A DNA stretch of 64,000 nt from Atherinomorus stipes (Eukaryota; Chordata; Actinopteri; Atheriniformes; Atherinidae), in NCBI GenBank assembly GCA_023101725.1, contig JALJCO010008682.1, forward strand, positions 62,001-126,000, read 5' to 3'. A program made the translations under genes and the position numbers. The notes beneath the pieces were generated by a model. It was given only the letters and a program-made list of their open reading frames with translations, did no database searches and was not told where the DNA came from. Positions 60,690 through 64,000 of the stretch are shown one piece after another. How positions within the stretch are numbered: the first letter of the stretch is position 1; each line of letters opens with the position of its first letter.

Positions 60690-61525
60690 AGCCGAGGTGT
60701 TGAGGGGATCCGGTTTGGTGGCCTCAGGATCGGGTCTCAGCTGTTTGCAGATGTTGTGGTTCTGTTGGCGTCATCGGGCCGTGACCTTAAACTCTCGCTG
60801 GAGCGATTTGCAGCTGGGATGAAAATCAACACCTCCAAATCCGAGACCATGGTCCTCACCCGGAAAAGGGTGGAGTGTCCTCTCCGGGTCGGGTGGGGTC
60901 CTGCCCCAGGTGGAGGAGTCCAAGTACCTCGGGTTTTGTTCAGGAGTGAGGGAAGGATGGAGCAGGAGATGGACAGACGGATCGGTGCGGTGTTTGCAGT
61001 GATGAAGACTCTGCATCGGTCCATCGTGGTGAAGAAGGAGCTGAAGAAGGAGAAGCTCTGGATTTACCATCCATCTGCCCCCCTCACCTATGGCCATGAG
61101 CTGTGGGTCATGACCCAAAGAACGAGATCGCATGTACAAGCGGCCGAAACGAGTTTCCTCTGCAGGGGGGCCGGACTCTCCCTTAGAGATAGGGGGAGGA
61201 GCTCTGTCATCCGGGAGGGGCTCAAAGTAGAGCCGCTGCTCCTCCGTATAGAGAGGAGCCAGATGAGGAGGCTCGGGCATCTGGTCAGGAGGCCTCCTGG
61301 ACGCCTTCCTGGTGAGGTGTTCCAGGCACGTCCCATCCCGGACGAGGCCCCGGAGGAGACCCAGGACACGCTGGAGGGACTACGTCTCCCTGCTGAACTG
61401 GGAACGCCTCGGGATCCCCCGGATGAGCTGGTGGATGTGGGGGAGGAGGGAGGGAAGTCTGGGCTTCCCTGCTCAGGCAGCTGCCCCCGCGACCCGATCC
61501 CGGATAAGCGGAAAGAGGACGGATA
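60690..61525 (+). mobile_element. 5'-truncated Rex3/RTE-like LINE, reverse transcriptase C-terminal part
   Basis: An uninterrupted frame (through 61526) carries SLERFAAGMKINTSKSETMV, FRSEGRMEQEMDRRIGA, LTYGHELWVMTQRTRS, SQMRRLGHLVRRPPGRLPGE and near the end LRLPAELGTPRDPPDEL, the C-terminal region of a common teleost non-LTR retrotransposon. The polymerase YxDD part lies upstream of the break (FADVVVLLAS follows it, altered from FADDxVLLA). The 3' end GGATAGATGATG fits a GATG-type tail. Some parts are shifted in frame, so the element is dead. Confidence 0.82.
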
Positions 61526-61653
61526 GATGATGTGAGAGTAGCTGAAATCTGTTGCTTTCAGAGAGAGAAAGAGAAAGAAAGCATTCATTCATTCATTTAG
61601 GATGAATGAATGAACGACTTCCCATCTTGTCCGTGGGAAGCTGTAAAGATGTA

Positions 61654-63237
61654 CAGTGGCTTGCAAAAGTATTCATACCCATGACCAAAACTAAATTGCC
61701 CAGAAAAGAACAAAGCAAAAGTGAGTTTCACCTTTTTATATGAAAGGAAATGGCACAAACTCAACAATCCATCACTGTTCTTGTTCGTAAGCGCTCTTTA
61801 CTATGAATAGGTTGCATAAGTTTGTATGTCATTGTTGCAAAAGTATTCACACTAAGTCATTAAGTCACAATCAGTACTTGGTTGCAGCTCCTTTGGCAGC
61901 AATAACAGCTACCAATCGCTTTGGATAGCCAGCAATGAGTTTTGTGCAGTGGTCCTTGGACAGTTTGGCCCACTCCTCTTTGCAATACTGCTCCAGCTGA
62001 GTCAGGTTACTTGGTGACCTTCGTGGACAGCAATCTTCAGATCCCTCCACAGGTTTTCTATTGGGTTGAGATCTGGGCTTTGACTGGGCCAGTCTAGAAC
62101 CTTCACTTTCTTCTTCCTGAACCATTCTTGTGTCTCTCGAGCCGTATGTTTTGGATCATTATCCTGTTGAAAGGTGAACTTCCTCCCAAGCTTCAGGCTT
62201 TTGCAGATTTGAAGACGTTTTCCTCCAGGATGTTGATGTATTTTGCACTATTCATAATCCCTTGCACACAGACAAGCTCACCAGGACCGGAGGGAAGAGA
62301 AACAGCCCCATAGCATTATATTCCCGCCTCCATGTTTCACGGTAGGGATGGTATGAGCTGGATCATCAGCTGTGTTAGCTTTGCGCCAAACATACTTCTT
62401 GGCGTTCAGGCCAAAAAGTTCTATTTTCGTTTCATCTGACCAGATCACACGTTCCTACGTGTGTGGTGGCATACTGCAAACGAGCCTTGAGATGTGGTTT
62501 CTTCAGATATGGCTTCTTCTTTGCAACACGCCCATAGAGACCTTCCTTGTGTAAAGTGCGGGATATTGTGGACTTGTGTACGTTAGTCCCAGCACCCTGG
62601 AGAGACTTCTTCAGGTCTTCAAGAGTGACGGAGGGGTTTGCTCTGGCTTCCTGAGTAATTTCCTTTTGCCTTTTGCCGTGATCTTGGAGGGGCGCCCTGT
62701 TCTTTAGAGGGTCGCAGTGGTACTGTGGCGCTTCCACTTCTGGACCAGTGATGCAACAGTACTTTTTGGCACATTGAGTGAACTTGCGATGGCTACATAG
62801 CTTTGTCCATCTCTACGCTTCTCTACAACTTTCTTTCTGGAGGTCTTCTGAGAGCTCCTTGGACTTCATGACTGTTGTCTGCTGACAAGCATGGGATGAC
62901 TGTGGACAGGTGACTATTGGGCACTAATTATGGGAGCAATCAAAGATATGCAAATCACCTGGGACTGAATACCGCCCTGTGACACTGTGAGGCAATAGTT
63001 TATAGTGTGCAATCATTTTCGACTCAAAATAATATCTTTGGTGCAAGGGTGAGAATATTACTTTTGCAACAATGACATACAAACTTTTATGCAACCTATT
63101 CATAGTAAAGAGCGCTTACGAACCAAAAACAGTGATGGATTGTTGAGTTTGTGCCATTTCCTTTCATACAAAATTAGGTGAAACTCACTTTCTGCTTTGT
63201 TCTGTTCTGAGGGTATGAATACTTTTGCAACCCACTG
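61654..63237 (-). mobile_element. Nearly full-length Tc1/mariner-like transposon
   Basis: CAGTGGCTTGCAAAAGTATT and AATACTTTTGCAACCCACTG are inverted ends between TA dinucleotides (61652-61653, 63238-63239). About 1.58 kb, the usual Tc1 size. The minus strand carries a broken transposase. Inner ends repeat the motif CATTGTTGCAAAAGTATTCA, giving the IR/DR layout. Confidence 0.93.
61871..62890 (-). pseudogene. Broken Tc1-like transposase
   Basis: On the minus strand, 62737-62432 reads LEDLKKSLQGAGTNVHKSTI and LYGRVAKKKPYLKKPHLKAR (second helix-turn-helix and linker), and 62125-61871 ends CKEEWAKLSKDHCTKLIAGY and PKRLVAVIAAKGAATKY (C-terminus). Catalytic-domain pieces lie between in shifted frames, so no complete enzyme is encoded. 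Confidence 0.88.
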
Positions 63238-63239
63238 TA

Positions 63240-64000
63240 GCTGACCAGCTGGAGTCGGAGGGGACGGACTTGCAGGCACCCAGGAAAGGTCTCCCCATAG
63301 GAACCGCTCTGCTCTACCTCCAGCAGCACACAGACCAGATCCTGCACTCAGACTGTCTCACACGCCATTTGTGTTAGAAAGTGTCAGAAACACGATGCAC
63401 ATCACCACTCTGCTGTCAGCCTTGGAAATATCACATCTCTGTCCCAGGAAGGTCCGTCCACGCAAAGCTGGACTTTCTTCTACAAGCTGTGGTTTTATTG
63501 TGAGAAACATCTTCCAGCTGGCTTTGATGGAGGGATTATTCTCTGACATCGTCTCGCAAAATAGCAACAGTGTGCACATGAATACCAGAATTAAACCAGG
63601 AAGCGATGAAAGAACACGACAGGTTACAACCGGGCCTCGTGTCCCGATATGCGTAACCTGGATACCGCAGCTAGACTTACAGCAGCACGACTCCCTGATG
63701 GCATCGACCTCTTTAACTGGGAAAACGCACCAACACACAGCTACAACGTGCACTGGGAAGGTCTGGTGAGCAAGAAGGGGTCAGAGGTCGCCTCTGTAAG
63801 GGTCCATGTTTCATCCCAGAAGCACTTTGACGGCTGTTTTTTCCACGAAAACTCGCCCCTTGGGTGTTGATGTGCCGCGTACCCAACACCCTCAGAGGTC
63901 TGGTGGAGGCTCCACTGGGATTTCTGGTGGAATGACTGAGACCAGTGCTGTATGAGGTAGTTTGAATATTCAGCCTGGTTCTACTGGATCACTGCCTTCG
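63240..64000 (+). other. Unassigned stretch, possibly coding on the plus strand
   Basis: Relatively GC-balanced sequence with open stretches such as ADQLESEGTDLQAPRKG, LLYLQQHTDQILHSDCL and, at 63649-63870, NWENAPTHSYNVHWEGL. I do not recognise a family. It should lie in the rdh12-like intron, so it may instead be transposon-derived or antisense to it. Confidence 0.25.

Noticed and set aside
60737..61588. Minus-strand frames of 95-169 codons
   Set aside because: Antisense to the LINE reverse-transcriptase frame; the plus-strand frame carries the recognisable motifs.

Overview
This window is vertebrate nuclear DNA, very probably from a ray-finned (teleost) fish. Genes are split into short exons with GT/AG introns. 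The introns are packed with Tc1/mariner, hAT-like, Harbinger-like and TTAA-flanked DNA transposons, a Rex3/RTE-like LINE tail and minisatellites, a mix typical of teleosts. No bacterial operon, CRISPR array, rRNA or confident tRNA gene was seen. The species cannot be named from the sequence.

Layout. (1) About 600-2320, minus strand: the first three coding exons of a galectin-related gene (lgalsl-like); the rest lies left of the window. (2) About 3480-57480, plus strand: one large gene, zfyve26 (spastizin, SPG15), which dominates the window. I placed 42 coding exons between 5875 and 54998, adding up to about 2,550 residues, close to the human protein (about 2,540). A non-coding first exon probably ends near 3664. 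The FYVE zinc finger is split between the exons at 37874-38061 and 40602-40738. (3) 59332-59434, minus strand: the last coding exon of an rdh12-like retinol dehydrogenase, tail to tail with zfyve26. ZFYVE26 next to RDH12 is also the human chromosome 14q24 order, which supports both calls. (4) 60690-63240: a LINE fragment and a nearly full-length but broken Tc1-like transposon, then an unassigned stretch to the window end.

The introns carry most of the unusual material. At least six elements end in AGG- or AGC-type inverted repeats flanked by TTAA. Two of them sit inside older repeats whose uninterrupted sister copy lies elsewhere in the window, so the empty site can be read directly. A 33-copy, 40-bp minisatellite (44491-45818) carries the E-box octamer TCATGTGA about 26 times, and the same octamer (other strand) lies in the presumed zfyve26 promoter. 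A second, roughly 36-bp minisatellite covers 10780-12930. A pair of nearly identical inverted arms of about 340 bp lies at 52217-53086.

Caution: the middle exons of zfyve26 (about 17.2-37.1 kb) need many single-base frame corrections, while the first and last exons read almost clean. Splice sites and conserved residues are kept, so I favour sequence or assembly error over a pseudogene, but the sequence alone cannot settle it. Exon borders were set by eye from splice consensus, codon phase and remembered similarity to the human proteins.
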